Assembly: GCA_964485695.1 (NCBI GenBank)
Contig: CAZAKZ010000013.1
Coordinates: 1 to 63,208, forward strand
Source of the DNA: CAZAKZ01 sp964485695
GTDB lineage: Bacteria; Planctomycetota; JAFGQW01
DNA: 63,208 nucleotides
Direction of reading: 5' to 3'
In this document: positions 8,997-18,347 of the stretch, piece after piece
How the letters are laid out: every line of letters begins with the position of its first letter
How positions within the stretch are numbered: position 1 is the first letter of the stretch
Position numbers and translations under genes: made by a program
The notes under the pieces: generated by a model
What the model was told of the DNA's origin: nothing
The model's database searches: none
The model's input: the letters and a program-made list of their open reading frames with translations, nothing else

Positions 8997-11900
8997 ATGT
9001 CAATCAAAGTCAAGCGGAATATCAACGGTAAGACCCTGTCCATCGAGACAGGAAAGATGGCCAAGCAGGCCAACGGCGCCGTCCTTGTACAGTATGCGGA
9101 CACCGCCGTACTGTGCACGGCCACCATGGACGAGGCGAGACCCGGCATCAACTTCTTCCCCCTCACGGTGGACTACCGGGAGAAGATCTCGGCCGCCGGC
9201 AAGATTCCCGGCGGTTTCTTCAAGCGAGAAGGCCGTCCCACCACCAAGGAAATCCTCACCTGCCGGATGATCGACAGGCCGACCCGTCCCCTCTTCCCGG
9301 ACGGATTCAAGAAAGAGATCCAGATCCAGTGCTTCGTGCTGAGCGCCGACGACGAGAACGATTCGGACATCCTGGCCATGCTGGGAGCCAGCGCGGCCCT
9401 GGCCCTCTCGGATATTCCCTGGGAAGGCCCCACCGGCAGCGTCCGGATCGGCTACCTGGACGGCAAGATCGTCATCAACCCCACCTTCGAAGAGATTGAA
9501 AAGAGCGATATGAACCTGGTGGTCGCGGGAACCAAATCCGCCATCACCATGGTGGAAGCGGGAGCCCGGGAGGTCTCGGAATCCGCCGTCATCGACGGCC
9601 TCGAAGCGGCCCAGAAAACCATCCGGACCGTGGTGGAGATGATCGAAGAGCTCGTCCAGAAGGTCGGTCGCGAAAAGATCGAGTTCGAGGTCCCGGTCGT
9701 CCCGGAACTCTACGAGGAGGTCCGGAACCACCTCCGGAAACCCCTGGGTGAGGCGCTGACCATCCCGGGCAAGGAGGCCCGGAGCAAGGCCCTCAAGGAG
9801 GTCCGGGAAAACACCCTAGCCCACTTTGTCCCCGAGGAGGAGGAGCGCGATGAGCGCAAGGGCGAGTTCAGAGACTACTACGAGGCGGTCCTCCACGAAC
9901 TGGTCCGGAACATGATTCGCGAGGGAAAGCGCATCGACGGCCGCGGCCATGAGGACATCCGCCCCATCACCACCGAGGTGAGCCTCCTGCCGCGGGCGCA
10001 CGGCTCCGCCCTCTTCACCCGAGGCGAGACCCAGGCCCTGGCCACCACCACCCTGGGCACCACCTCCGACAAGCAGATCGTGGACGGCCTGCAGGAGGAG
10101 GTGAAGAAGAGCTTCCTCCTGCACTACAACTTCCCGTCCTTCAGCGTCGGCGAGTGCCGTCCCATCCGCGGCCCCGGTCGGCGCGAAATCGGCCACGGCT
10201 GCCTGGCGGAGAGGTCCCTCCATCCGGTGCTCCCGGATCCCGACGACTTCCCCTACACCATCCGCATCGTGTCGGACATCCTGGAATCCAACGGATCCAG
10301 CTCCATGGCCACCGTATGCGGCGGGGCCATGGCGCTCATGGACGCAGGAGTGAAGATCAAGCGTCCGGTGGCGGGTATCGCCATGGGGCTGCTCAGGGAG
10401 CAGGACGACTTCTTCATCCTCTCCGACATCCTCGGTGACGAGGACCACCACGGCGACATGGATTTCAAGGTCGCCGGCACGGATCGCGGCATCACGGCGC
10501 TGCAGATGGACATCAAGATCGACGGGGTGAACCGTGAGGTCCTCTCCGACGCCCTCGAGCAGGCCCGAAAAGGCCGGCTGCACATCCTGAAGGAGATGAA
10601 GAAGACCCTCGGGCATCCGCGGTCGACCCTGAACAAGTACGCGCCCCGATTCGTCGTGCTCAAGATCAACCCCGAAAAGATCGGGGTCGTCATCGGCCCG
10701 GGCGGCAAGACCGTCCGGAAGCTCCAGGAAGAGACCGGCGCCAAGATCGAGATCGTGGACGAGAAGGGCCACGTGGCCATCTTCGCCCCCTCGGACGAGA
10801 GCCTGAATGCCGCCAGCCGACAGGTCGAGGCCCTGACCGCCGAGGCCGAGGTGGGCAAGAAATACAAGGGCCGCGTCATGACCATCAAGGATTTCGGAGC
10901 CTTCATCGAGATCCTCCCCGGCCAGGACGGCCTGCTCCACATCTCTGACATGGGCAACGGCTACGTGAACCGCGTGAGCGACCTCTACAGCCCGGGCGAC
11001 TTCGTGGACGTGATGGTCGATGACGTCAACGACTTCGGCAAGATCCGCCTGGTCCTGGCCGAGGAGGAGAAGACCGCCGAGGAACCCAAGGACCGGGGCT
11101 CGAAAGACGACCGGGCCCGCTCAAAAGCCCACGGCGATACCGAGGAAGAAGAGGAATACGAGGAGGACGAGGAGGCCGAGGAGCAGGAGGACTTCGAAGA
11201 AGTAGAGGACGAGGACTACGAGGAAGACGAGGAGGAGGAAGAAGAAGACGAGGAGGACCTCGAGGACTTCGAAGCGGCCGAAGAGGATGAAATCGAGGAA
11301 GAGGAGGAAGAGGAAGAAGACGAGGAAGAGGCGCCTGAAGAAGAGGTCGAGGAAGTCAAACCCCGCCCTGCCCCACGGCAATCCCGACGGCCCCGTCCGC
11401 GTGGTGGCCGCGAATCCGAAGGCCGCCGGCCCCAGGGGGGCGACCGGGGTCGTGGAGACGCCCGCGGACGCGGCGCTGATCGGGGTCGCGGGGACGACCG
11501 GGGCCGCGGAGGTGACCGGGGTCGCGGAGGTGACCGGGGTCGCGGAGGTGACCGGGGTCGCGGAGGCGACCGGAGTCGCGAGGGCGACCGGAGTCGCGAG
11601 GGCGACCGGAGTCGCGGAGGCGACCGGAGTCGCGGAGGCGACCGGAGTCGCGAGGGCGACCGGAGTCGCGGAGGCGACCGGAGTCGCGAGGGCGACCGGA
11701 GTCGCGAGGGCGACCGGAGTCGTGGAGGCGACCGGAGTCGTGGAGGCGACCGGAGTCGCGAGGGCGACCGGAGTCGCGGCGGCGACCGGAGTCGCGGCGG
11801 CGACCGGAGTCGCGGAAGGGAGAGAAGCCGGAGCCCGGTGGGCGAAGGGCAGCGATCCCCCAATCGCGGCGGCGGCGGCTATCGCGGAAACGAGCGTAGC

Positions 11901-12071
11901 GACCGCGGCCAGGGGAGCGGCCGAGGCTCGAGCCCCAGAGGGGGAAACCGGAGTGAGGGGTCCAGACAACAGGGCCAAGGGGGCTCGGACAGCCGGAGCC
12001 GCGGGCCCCGGAGCGGCGGTGACCGATCTCGAGGCCGGAGAGGCGGAGGTGGCAGGCGACCCAGCAGGTAG
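8997..12071 (+). CDS. pnp: Polyribonucleotide nucleotidyltransferase (PNPase) with long acidic and RG-repeat tail
   Basis: 1024 aa, against about 700 for the family. Phosphorolytic 3'-5' RNA degradation, a core of the RNA degradosome. The order is RNase PH domain 1 (about 10-140), helical linker, RNase PH domain 2 (about 320-530, with catalytic GDEDHHGDMDF), KH domain (about 552-610, IGVVIGPGGKTVRKL) and S1 domain (about 618-690, GRVMTIKDFGAFIEI). An added tail follows: an almost pure Glu/Asp tract (about 715-788), then an Arg/Gly-rich region to the end with 17 hexapeptides of GDRGRG or GDRSR(E/G) type. Arg/Gly tracts are commonly RNA-binding and phase-separating, so the tail may replace a scaffold such as the RNase E C-terminus; that is inference. 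The ATG at 8997 starts with family homology; upstream AAGCGGAAAGAG is the likely Shine-Dalgarno. Confidence 0.96.
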   Translation: MSIKVKRNINGKTLSIETGKMAKQANGAVLVQYADTAVLCTATMDEARPGINFFPLTVDYREKISAAGKIPGGFFKREGRPTTKEILTCRMIDRPTRPLFPDGFKKEIQIQCFVLSADDENDSDILAMLGASAALALSDIPWEGPTGSVRIGYLDGKIVINPTFEEIEKSDMNLVVAGTKSAITMVEAGAREVSESAVIDGLEAAQKTIRTVVEMIEELVQKVGREKIEFEVPVVPELYEEVRNHLRKPLGEALTIPGKEARSKALKEVRENTLAHFVPEEEERDERKGEFRDYYEAVLHELVRNMIREGKRIDGRGHEDIRPITTEVSLLPRAHGSALFTRGETQALATTTLGTTSDKQIVDGLQEEVKKSFLLHYNFPSFSVGECRPIRGPGRREIGHGCLAERSLHPVLPDPDDFPYTIRIVSDILESNGSSSMATVCGGAMALMDAGVKIKRPVAGIAMGLLREQDDFFILSDILGDEDHHGDMDFKVAGTDRGITALQMDIKIDGVNREVLSDALEQARKGRLHILKEMKKTLGHPRSTLNKYAPRFVVLKINPEKIGVVIGPGGKTVRKLQEETGAKIEIVDEKGHVAIFAPSDESLNAASRQVEALTAEAEVGKKYKGRVMTIKDFGAFIEILPGQDGLLHISDMGNGYVNRVSDLYSPGDFVDVMVDDVNDFGKIRLVLAEEEKTAEEPKDRGSKDDRARSKAHGDTEEEEEYEEDEEAEEQEDFEEVEDEDYEEDEEEEEEDEEDLEDFEAAEEDEIEEEEEEEEDEEEAPEEEVEEVKPRPAPRQSRRPRPRGGRESEGRRPQGGDRGRGDARGRGADRGRGDDRGRGGDRGRGGDRGRGGDRGRGGDRSREGDRSREGDRSRGGDRSRGGDRSREGDRSRGGDRSREGDRSREGDRSRGGDRSRGGDRSREGDRSRGGDRSRGGDRSRGRERSRSPVGEGQRSPNRGGGGYRGNERSDRGQGSGRGSSPRGGNRSEGSRQQGQGGSDSRSRGPRSGGDRSRGRRGGGGRRPSR
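11511..11816 (+). repeat. 18-bp tandem repeat, 17 units, coding GDRGRG / GDRSR(E/G)
   Basis: Seventeen in-frame 18-bp units, three of the GGTGACCGGGGTCGCGGA type and fourteen of the GGCGACCGGAGTCGCGRR type. The last codon of the fourteen alternates Glu/Gly as EEGGEG EEGGEG GG, so a six-unit (108-bp) block has itself been duplicated. Because 18 is divisible by three, all alternate frames also stay open; those are not genes. Confidence 0.95.
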
Positions 12072-12114
12072 CCTGACCTGCCCTCAATCTTCCCGATCCT
12101 AATTGAATCCAAAA

Positions 12115-12144
12115 GCCACACCCCACGGGGTGTGGCTTTTTTTT
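12115..12144 (+). terminator. Rho-independent terminator after pnp
   Basis: A perfect 10-bp GC-rich stem (GCCACACCCC 12115-12124, GGGGTGTGGC to 12136) is followed by eight T residues at 12137-12144. It lies 43 bases after the pnp stop and is the clearest intrinsic terminator in the window. Confidence 0.93.
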
Positions 12145-12170
12145 CGCCAAAAACCTCTTGGCCATTTCCC

Positions 12171-12198
12171 TTTCAGGATCCGACATGGCGTTTATAAT
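12171..12198 (+). promoter_or_regulatory. Candidate promoter of the sensor/sigma-54 activator gene
   Basis: A perfect TATAAT lies at 12193-12198 between the pnp terminator and the start of the next gene. The -35 is poor (TTTCAG at 12171-12176, 16-base spacing). Transcription would begin near 12205, just before the AGAGG Shine-Dalgarno at 12212-12216. Confidence 0.5.
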
Positions 12199-12221
12199 GA
12201 CCGCAAATTAAAGAGGATATA

Positions 12222-15200
12222 TTGTGGCCCGTGGAAATCCTGATGGGGTGTCAGAGAATCATGGCTAAATCCAGGTCCAACATTCGGCGGAATTGTCCAC
12301 TTTTTCCGATTCTCTTCCTCGCGGCCGTAACCTTCTGTAACACAGGAAGTTGCCAGAAAGTCAAGACCCGGCTTACCCTCCCCGTCACGCCTGTGGGTTT
12401 GAATCCGATCGTGGACGGGGCACTGAGCGAGTGGAACGAGACCCTCTACCCCAAGATCCGCCTCGAAAACCTCGAGGTGGCCCAGGTCTCGCCTTCGGGT
12501 AGCGGGCGCATCCCGACCCAGATTACCCATATCCGGGGGGGTAAGTGGAAGGGAAAACAGGATCTGAGCGGCTGGGTGAGCCTGGCGCTGGACCCCTACG
12601 CTCTCTACCTCTTCGGGAAGATCCGTGACGACCAGGTCATGCCGCTCCCCTCCATGGAATACGAGGACTGGAACAAGGGCGACGCCATCGAGGTATTCCT
12701 GGACACGGACCCGAAGGACCAGACCGAGAAGGAGACTTTTTCCGCCGACGACTACCAGATCTTCCTCTGGCCGGCCAACCGCGGAGGCCCCTCCTGGGGC
12801 ATCATGAAGAAAGGCACCTACTGGGTTGGCAAGGACGCGCCCCTGGGGGGTGGGGACGGCAGCTTCGAGGGCGTGGAGGTGTCCTTCCGCCGCTCCGAGA
12901 AGGAGGACGGCTACACTTTCGAAGCCCGATTCCCCCTCATCAACTTTCCCCGGCTGAAGGGCATCCAGGACCACGACCGCCTCGGATTCAACATTGCCCT
13001 GGGGGATCGAGAGATCCTCGAGGGGGACGTGAACAAGTACGTCTACATGACCTGGAACGGAAAAGGCGACCTCTTTATCTACCCGCAGAATTTCGGCACC
13101 CTCATCGTCCAGGATCCCGACAACCGACTCTCCCCGAAGCCCCCCGGCTCCCCTCTGGAGCTCGGATTTCTCTTTTTCGGCCTCGGGCTCCTTGTGGCCG
13201 TGGTTCTGTTCGCGTTTCTCTTCACCTGGCTGGTGCGCTGGATCGCGTCCTGGCCTCTTCGGAGGAAGGTCATCGTTGCGGGCTCCCTGACCCTGGCCGT
13301 GGTCGGGGTCATGGTTCTCGGCGCCCTGATCCGGCGTCTCTCCGACGGCTTCGTGGTGAACCGGGTCGAAGCCTCGGCCCGGAAGGTCAAGGAGGTCATC
13401 ACCGAATGCAGCGGGATCGTGGACGACGAGGAACTGGTGCCCCTCCTTCGGGGCCTGCCCGTCGACACCAAGAAATCGTACCGCTACCACTTCTTCCCCG
13501 TGGCTCAGGCCGGAACGGTCCGCCTCCCCTCCTCGAGCGCGGAGAACGCCTCTCCTGGCCCCGCAGGCCCGCCCGAATACCTGGGGGACTGGACCGGTCT
13601 CGAGGTCAGCCGGTCCGGCCGAACCGCCTTTCTCCTCCTCACGGATGAGGTTGGAGACCGCCTCAGCGTGATCCTTTCGGCTTCCCGGCGCCCAGGTCTG
13701 GATCCGAAGTTCTTCACCCCGGATCCCAGTCAACCCGTGGCCCGGATCTATCTCGAGGACGCCACCTCGAATGCCGGGACCCGGAGGGCCGAGATCCTCC
13801 TGAGCATCACCTCCGAGGGCGCACTGACCGTCCTGGAAAAGGGCAAGGCCCCCGGGGCCATTCGCGGTTTTCCCCTGCCCGGGCAGAGAGACCGGCAGAG
13901 TCGAACCGGCTACGCCCTCTTCCTGGATACCCGGGACTTCCCGCGAGGCGTGGCCCCCTTCCGTCTGATCCTCTCGGTCGAGGACGACGCGCACCTCCTC
14001 CAGGTCCACGGCCTATCCACCCTCACGGCGGATACCTGGCGTGGGATTCCCTTCCGCATCGAATCCCTGGCCGACCACCCCCTGCAGTTCGTCTACGGCA
14101 CCCAGGGCCCGAGGGTCTCCGCCCGGAAGGTCTGGCGGTCCCCCATCCGCATCGACCGACACCTCGACCGGCTCTGGATCTTCTTCAAGTGCACCAAGGG
14201 CTATCCCAAGGGATCGGTCATGAAGACCCGGGTGGCCGATGTGGTGCTCAAGTATGCCAGTGGAGAGGTCCACCGGGAGCCCCTCCGGTCCGGGATCCAC
14301 CTGGAGTCCTACCGGGGTCCGCGAAAGAAACACCCGCCGCGCATGCGTACCCAGGTCGCCTTGAACGACGTCTGGGACTTCGACAGCGGCCGCCACGTCC
14401 GGACCCGGCGGGATGTCCTGGCCCTGGCCCTGAGACCCGGCCAGGACGAGGTGCTGGAATCCCTGGAAATCCAGTGGTCCAGCGAATGCAAGGGTCCGGA
14501 AGAGATCGAGGTCATGGCCGTCACCGGCGGGGTGAGTGCCCGATCCGAGACCGGGGGCGTCCTGCCAAAGACCGACAGCGTGGAATCCCTCTCTTCCGGT
14601 ACCATCCAGCTCACCAAGGCGATGCGGGCCGATCTCGACGGCTTCCGCATCAACACCTCGGTGATCCCGGCCGTCACGGGCCTCCTCCCCCTCCACGAGG
14701 ACAACGAGGTGGTCTCCTACATTCCGCTCAACAACATCACCGGCCTCAGGCTCTCCTTAGAGCTGGCGCCCCAGCGCCTCATCGAGGACGCCCAGCAATG
14801 GGCCGGGATCGGGCTCCTGGCCTGCTTGCTCCCTCTGGTCCTGGTACTCATCGCCGACGCCCTTGCCCAGGGCAAGCGACTTCGAACCAAGCTGCTCCTC
14901 TCCATCGGCCTGGCCTCCATGCCGCCTCTGGCTCTCCTCGTGGTGAACCTGGATAACGAGATCCGGAGCCACCTGGAGGAAAAGGTCCGCAAGCGGACCC
15001 GCACGGCCACGGATCTGGTGGCCGGAGAAGTGATCCAGGTGCGGGAGCGCATGCGGACCATCGCCCGCGAATCCGCCCTGGACCGGGAATTCCGGGCCCT
15101 GCTCGAAGCCGAGGCCCCCACCGACTTCGCCGGCCGTATCCGGCGCAAGCTGGTCGATTTGGAGAAGCGCTGGCCGGAGAGCGTCCAGCAGGAGGTCGAG

Positions 15201-18050
15201 ATCATGCTCTGGGACGCCGTGTCCCGGAAGGCGTATCGGACCTCCAGGAAGGGACAGGATCTGGCGCACACGTGGCTGCTTCCGAGGGTGGACCGCTCGG
15301 GATTCTACAACGACTTCGGCACGATTCTCGCCGTCGGCCACGAACCGGTGCAGTCCAGGAAGGAATCCCAGCGCTGGAATCTCTTTGCCGTGCGCCCTCT
15401 GATCCCCGCCTTCTTCGAGGAACTCCTGCGCGACGATCCGGAAGTGCACGCCATCGCCTTCCATCCCGGAGCCGGCTACCCCTACGCGGGCATCGGCACG
15501 AGGGGCCACGACCACCGGTTCAGCGGCGTTCAGGAGTCCCGAACCCTGGGCTACCGGGCCGTCGCTTCCAGCACCGGCTACGCGAGCCAGAATCGGAACC
15601 TGAACGGAATCTTCACCACCCTGGGCGCCCGTATGCTGACGGATGCCATGGAGGACCCGATCCTGGCCGTGGGTGCCGCCGTGAACCGCGAGAAGGCGTT
15701 TTCCCTGCGCACCACCATGCTCGGCTCCGCCCTGGTGGTGGGAGCGGCCATGTTGCTGCTCTTCTTCATCATCACCTTCCTGGTCACCCGACGTATCATC
15801 GATCCACTCCTCGGCCTGAGTCGCGCCGCCCGGAAGCTGGCGGAGGGAGGGGAGGAGACGCCGCGGATTCCCATCCATTCCCAGGACGAGGTCGGCAACC
15901 TCACAGCGGCCTTCAATGACATGGCGGTGCAGCTCAGGAAGCGGCTTCGCGGCCTGGACCTCCTCAACCGGGGCATGCGGGATCTCAACGACCGCCGCAG
16001 CGTGGACGGAATCCTGGACACCGTGCTCCGCATCTTTCAGGAAGCACTCGATCCCACCAGCCAGTTCCTGGCTCTCCACGATCCGGACGCCGGGGAGTTC
16101 AACATCCTGGGAGGAAGACGGGAAGGGCGCCCGATCCGCGCCCGGCGAATCCAGGCCGAGGACAGTTTTCTTTTCCAGGCCATGAACACGGGCGGGCCGG
16201 AACTCGTCCGGGGGATCCGGTGGATGAACCTCTGGCCCCAGGAAAGACGCCTGTTCAAGGGGGGAGAGGAGGAGACCGACCTGGTGGTGACGCTGCCGCT
16301 GGATTACCAGGGAGATCCCATCGGCCTCCTGGTCCTCACCTTCAGCCCCAGCGCCCTGAAGGAAGGGGAATCCGCACCCGTGGACCGCGATAGCCTCATG
16401 GTGCTGGCCACCATGGCCGACCAGATCGCAGGGGCCCTGGAGAACGCCCGGCTCTATCGCCTGGCCGTGGAAGATCCGATCACGGGCCTCTATCTCCAGG
16501 GCTACTTCGAGGGACGCCTCAAGGACGAAATCCAGCGCGCTTCCCGGTACGACCGCTCCCTCACCCTCATCAAGCTCAGGATCGAGGAGATCCCCATCGT
16601 CTCCACTCAATACGGTTCCGGTGGCGTGAACCAGCTCTTGAAGACCGTATCCAGGGCCGTCCGGTCCGTCCTGGATCTCGAGGAGAATTTCGCCGGTCGA
16701 CTGGACAACAACGATTTTGCCCTGGCCCTTCCCGAGGCCGACAGGACCGCTGGGTACGACTCCGCGCAACGGATTTCGGCGGCTCTGGCCCAGGAATCCG
16801 TCTCCCTGGGCAAGGGTCGATCCCTCAAGGTAGCGCCCCGCATCGGCATCGCCACCTTTCCGGAGGAGGCGGCCAGCTTCGAATTCTTACACGCCAAGGT
16901 GGATCAGGCCATGGCCAGGATGGATCTCCCCGTGGCCGAGGCCGATCCGCTGGCCACGGTCCCGGAGGCCTTCGAGGATTCGGGCGTGGTGCTCAAGAGC
17001 CCCCGGTCCCTGAGCCTGGTCAAGGCCATCGACCGCATTGCCAGCTCCACCACGACCGTCCTCATCACCGGCGAGACGGGCACTGGCAAGGAGGTGTTCG
17101 CCGAGCTCATCCACCGCAGGAGCAACCGACAGGATCAGCCCCTCATCAAGGTGAACTGTGCCGCCCTGCCCGAGCTCCTGCTCGAGAGCGAGCTCTTCGG
17201 CCACGAACGGGGCGCCTTCACCGGGGCCTACCGGAAGAAGATCGGCCGTTTCGAGAGGGCGGACCGGGGCACCCTGTTCCTGGACGAGATCGGAGAGATC
17301 TCCGCTTCCACCCAGGTGAAACTCCTCCGAGTGCTCCAGGACAAGAAGATCGAACGACTGGGTGGGACCGAATCCATTGACCTTGACGTCCGAATTATCG
17401 CCGCCACCAACCGCGACATGCAGACACAGATCAAGGAAGGCGTCTTTCGAGAGGACCTCTACTACCGCCTCAACGTCCTATCCTTCGAAGTTCCCCCGCT
17501 CCGGGACCGCAAGGAGGAAATACCGCTCCTCGTGGACTTCTTTGTTAGGGAATATAACCAGGAACACGGAGACACCATTGCGGGCATCCGGCCGCAAACC
17601 ATGGACAAGCTGCACAACTACAACTGGCCGGGGAACATCCGCCAGTTGAAGAACGTTCTAGAACGGGCCATGGTGTCCGTGGACGGTCCCCGCGGATTCA
17701 TCGAGCCGGACCTCATCCAGATCAAGATTCCCAGGGCCAAGGGTACCGGGTCCCAGGATAAGCCCGTATCCTCTGCCCCCAAAACGCCCGCGAGGACCCA
17801 AGCCGATCCGACCCTGGAGCCCTTTGTTTCCCTCGTCTCCAACCCCCGACAGATCGAACTGCTGAAGTATCTCCGCCAGAAGAAGACCATCACCAATCAG
17901 GAGTACTTCACCATGATGAACATCTCCCAGCGGACCGGACTTCGAGACCTGAACGATCTCATCCAGAAGGGCCTGCTACTACGGATAGGGTCCAGACGTG
18001 GCGCAATCTACAAGATGAAGGAGGGGCTCGAGGAGGAAGCCCTGGACTGA
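12222..18050 (+). CDS. Giant membrane sensor fused to a sigma-54 activator (CBM9-like / Cache-like / HAMP / GAF / GGDEF-like / AAA+ / winged helix)
   Basis: 1942 aa. Order, with approximate residues: signal or anchor 15-40; CBM9-like beta-sandwich 60-295 (PIVDGALSEWNE, GDAIEVFLDTDP); two membrane helices 313-341 and 350-370; a large extracytoplasmic region; membrane helices 860-881 and 891-910; a Cache-like sensor 910-1165; membrane helix 1165-1192; HAMP; GAF 1247-1413; a GGDEF domain 1417-1567 with degenerate site GRLDNNDF, so no cyclase activity is expected; then a complete sigma-54 AAA+ domain with Walker A GETGTGKE, GAFTGA and Walker B TLFLDEIGE. The C-terminus is not a Fis helix-turn-helix but a winged-helix-like segment (TNQEYFTMMNISQRT). 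TTG 12222 has AGAGG at 5 bases; ATG 12261 is an alternative start. Family knowledge: GAFTGA contacts sigma-54. The ligand is unknown. Confidence 0.88.
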   Translation: MWPVEILMGCQRIMAKSRSNIRRNCPLFPILFLAAVTFCNTGSCQKVKTRLTLPVTPVGLNPIVDGALSEWNETLYPKIRLENLEVAQVSPSGSGRIPTQITHIRGGKWKGKQDLSGWVSLALDPYALYLFGKIRDDQVMPLPSMEYEDWNKGDAIEVFLDTDPKDQTEKETFSADDYQIFLWPANRGGPSWGIMKKGTYWVGKDAPLGGGDGSFEGVEVSFRRSEKEDGYTFEARFPLINFPRLKGIQDHDRLGFNIALGDREILEGDVNKYVYMTWNGKGDLFIYPQNFGTLIVQDPDNRLSPKPPGSPLELGFLFFGLGLLVAVVLFAFLFTWLVRWIASWPLRRKVIVAGSLTLAVVGVMVLGALIRRLSDGFVVNRVEASARKVKEVITECSGIVDDEELVPLLRGLPVDTKKSYRYHFFPVAQAGTVRLPSSSAENASPGPAGPPEYLGDWTGLEVSRSGRTAFLLLTDEVGDRLSVILSASRRPGLDPKFFTPDPSQPVARIYLEDATSNAGTRRAEILLSITSEGALTVLEKGKAPGAIRGFPLPGQRDRQSRTGYALFLDTRDFPRGVAPFRLILSVEDDAHLLQVHGLSTLTADTWRGIPFRIESLADHPLQFVYGTQGPRVSARKVWRSPIRIDRHLDRLWIFFKCTKGYPKGSVMKTRVADVVLKYASGEVHREPLRSGIHLESYRGPRKKHPPRMRTQVALNDVWDFDSGRHVRTRRDVLALALRPGQDEVLESLEIQWSSECKGPEEIEVMAVTGGVSARSETGGVLPKTDSVESLSSGTIQLTKAMRADLDGFRINTSVIPAVTGLLPLHEDNEVVSYIPLNNITGLRLSLELAPQRLIEDAQQWAGIGLLACLLPLVLVLIADALAQGKRLRTKLLLSIGLASMPPLALLVVNLDNEIRSHLEEKVRKRTRTATDLVAGEVIQVRERMRTIARESALDREFRALLEAEAPTDFAGRIRRKLVDLEKRWPESVQQEVEIMLWDAVSRKAYRTSRKGQDLAHTWLLPRVDRSGFYNDFGTILAVGHEPVQSRKESQRWNLFAVRPLIPAFFEELLRDDPEVHAIAFHPGAGYPYAGIGTRGHDHRFSGVQESRTLGYRAVASSTGYASQNRNLNGIFTTLGARMLTDAMEDPILAVGAAVNREKAFSLRTTMLGSALVVGAAMLLLFFIITFLVTRRIIDPLLGLSRAARKLAEGGEETPRIPIHSQDEVGNLTAAFNDMAVQLRKRLRGLDLLNRGMRDLNDRRSVDGILDTVLRIFQEALDPTSQFLALHDPDAGEFNILGGRREGRPIRARRIQAEDSFLFQAMNTGGPELVRGIRWMNLWPQERRLFKGGEEETDLVVTLPLDYQGDPIGLLVLTFSPSALKEGESAPVDRDSLMVLATMADQIAGALENARLYRLAVEDPITGLYLQGYFEGRLKDEIQRASRYDRSLTLIKLRIEEIPIVSTQYGSGGVNQLLKTVSRAVRSVLDLEENFAGRLDNNDFALALPEADRTAGYDSAQRISAALAQESVSLGKGRSLKVAPRIGIATFPEEAASFEFLHAKVDQAMARMDLPVAEADPLATVPEAFEDSGVVLKSPRSLSLVKAIDRIASSTTTVLITGETGTGKEVFAELIHRRSNRQDQPLIKVNCAALPELLLESELFGHERGAFTGAYRKKIGRFERADRGTLFLDEIGEISASTQVKLLRVLQDKKIERLGGTESIDLDVRIIAATNRDMQTQIKEGVFREDLYYRLNVLSFEVPPLRDRKEEIPLLVDFFVREYNQEHGDTIAGIRPQTMDKLHNYNWPGNIRQLKNVLERAMVSVDGPRGFIEPDLIQIKIPRAKGTGSQDKPVSSAPKTPARTQADPTLEPFVSLVSNPRQIELLKYLRQKKTITNQEYFTMMNISQRTGLRDLNDLIQKGLLLRIGSRRGAIYKMKEGLEEEALD

Positions 18051-18104
18051 GAATTCCTTTCCTAACCCTGTGTATGATTTGCGTTTGAGATCCCGATCCT
18101 CTTG

Positions 18105-18148
18105 AATGGCGAATTAATTCGGTCAGTCCATGGCTAATAATGGCGAAT
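18105..18148. promoter_or_regulatory. Candidate upstream activator site: AATGGCGAAT direct repeats
   Basis: AATGGCGAAT occurs at 18105-18114 and 18139-18148, with a variant ATGGCTAAT at 18130-18138 directly abutting the second copy. A perfect 12-bp palindrome CGAATTAATTCG (18110-18121) overlaps the first. They lie about 140-180 bases upstream of the sigma-54 promoter, the normal distance for an enhancer-binding protein, and right after the gene of such a protein. Confidence 0.45.
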
Positions 18149-18286
18149 ATTGGCGTGATCTGGCTGTGATAGACCACCTAACCTGGATCTGATTCAAATC
18201 CGAGGGGTCTCCAGCCACTGCTCCATTTTTTTTATCCTCCTCCATTTGAATGCTTTACATTCCTCACTCTGCTCGCCGATACACCA

Positions 18287-18303
18287 TTGGCATGCTCATT
18301 GCG
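18287..18303 (+). promoter_or_regulatory. Sigma-54 (-24/-12) promoter
   Basis: TTGGCATGCTCATTGCG has GG and GC separated by exactly 10 bases and matches TGGCACG-N4-TTGCW with few mismatches. Predicted transcription start is about 18313, followed by AGGTGA at about 18335 and the ATG at 18348. The preceding gene encodes a sigma-54 activator. Confidence 0.75.
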
Positions 18304-18347
18304 TTTTAGCAAATGCGCTTTTTGACCCTGAAACAGGTGACTCGGTG

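Noticed and set aside
11511..11816. CRISPR-like array appearance
   Set aside because: Units are 18 bp, directly adjacent with no variable spacers, and in frame inside pnp.
11287..12102. Long open frames in other frames and on the minus strand across the PNPase tail (ATGVA-type repeats, PPRLRS-type repeats)
   Set aside because: The 18-bp repeat unit is divisible by three, so every frame stays open by construction. The PNPase frame is continuous with the catalytic core and ends at a terminator.
16690..16720. Active diguanylate cyclase in the giant sensor
   Set aside because: The GGDEF signature is replaced by GRLDNNDF, so the catalytic and metal-binding residues are absent.
18150..18168. Second sigma-54-like site (TTGGCGTGATCTGGCTG)
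   Set aside because: GG to GC spacing is 9 instead of the strictly required 10 bases.
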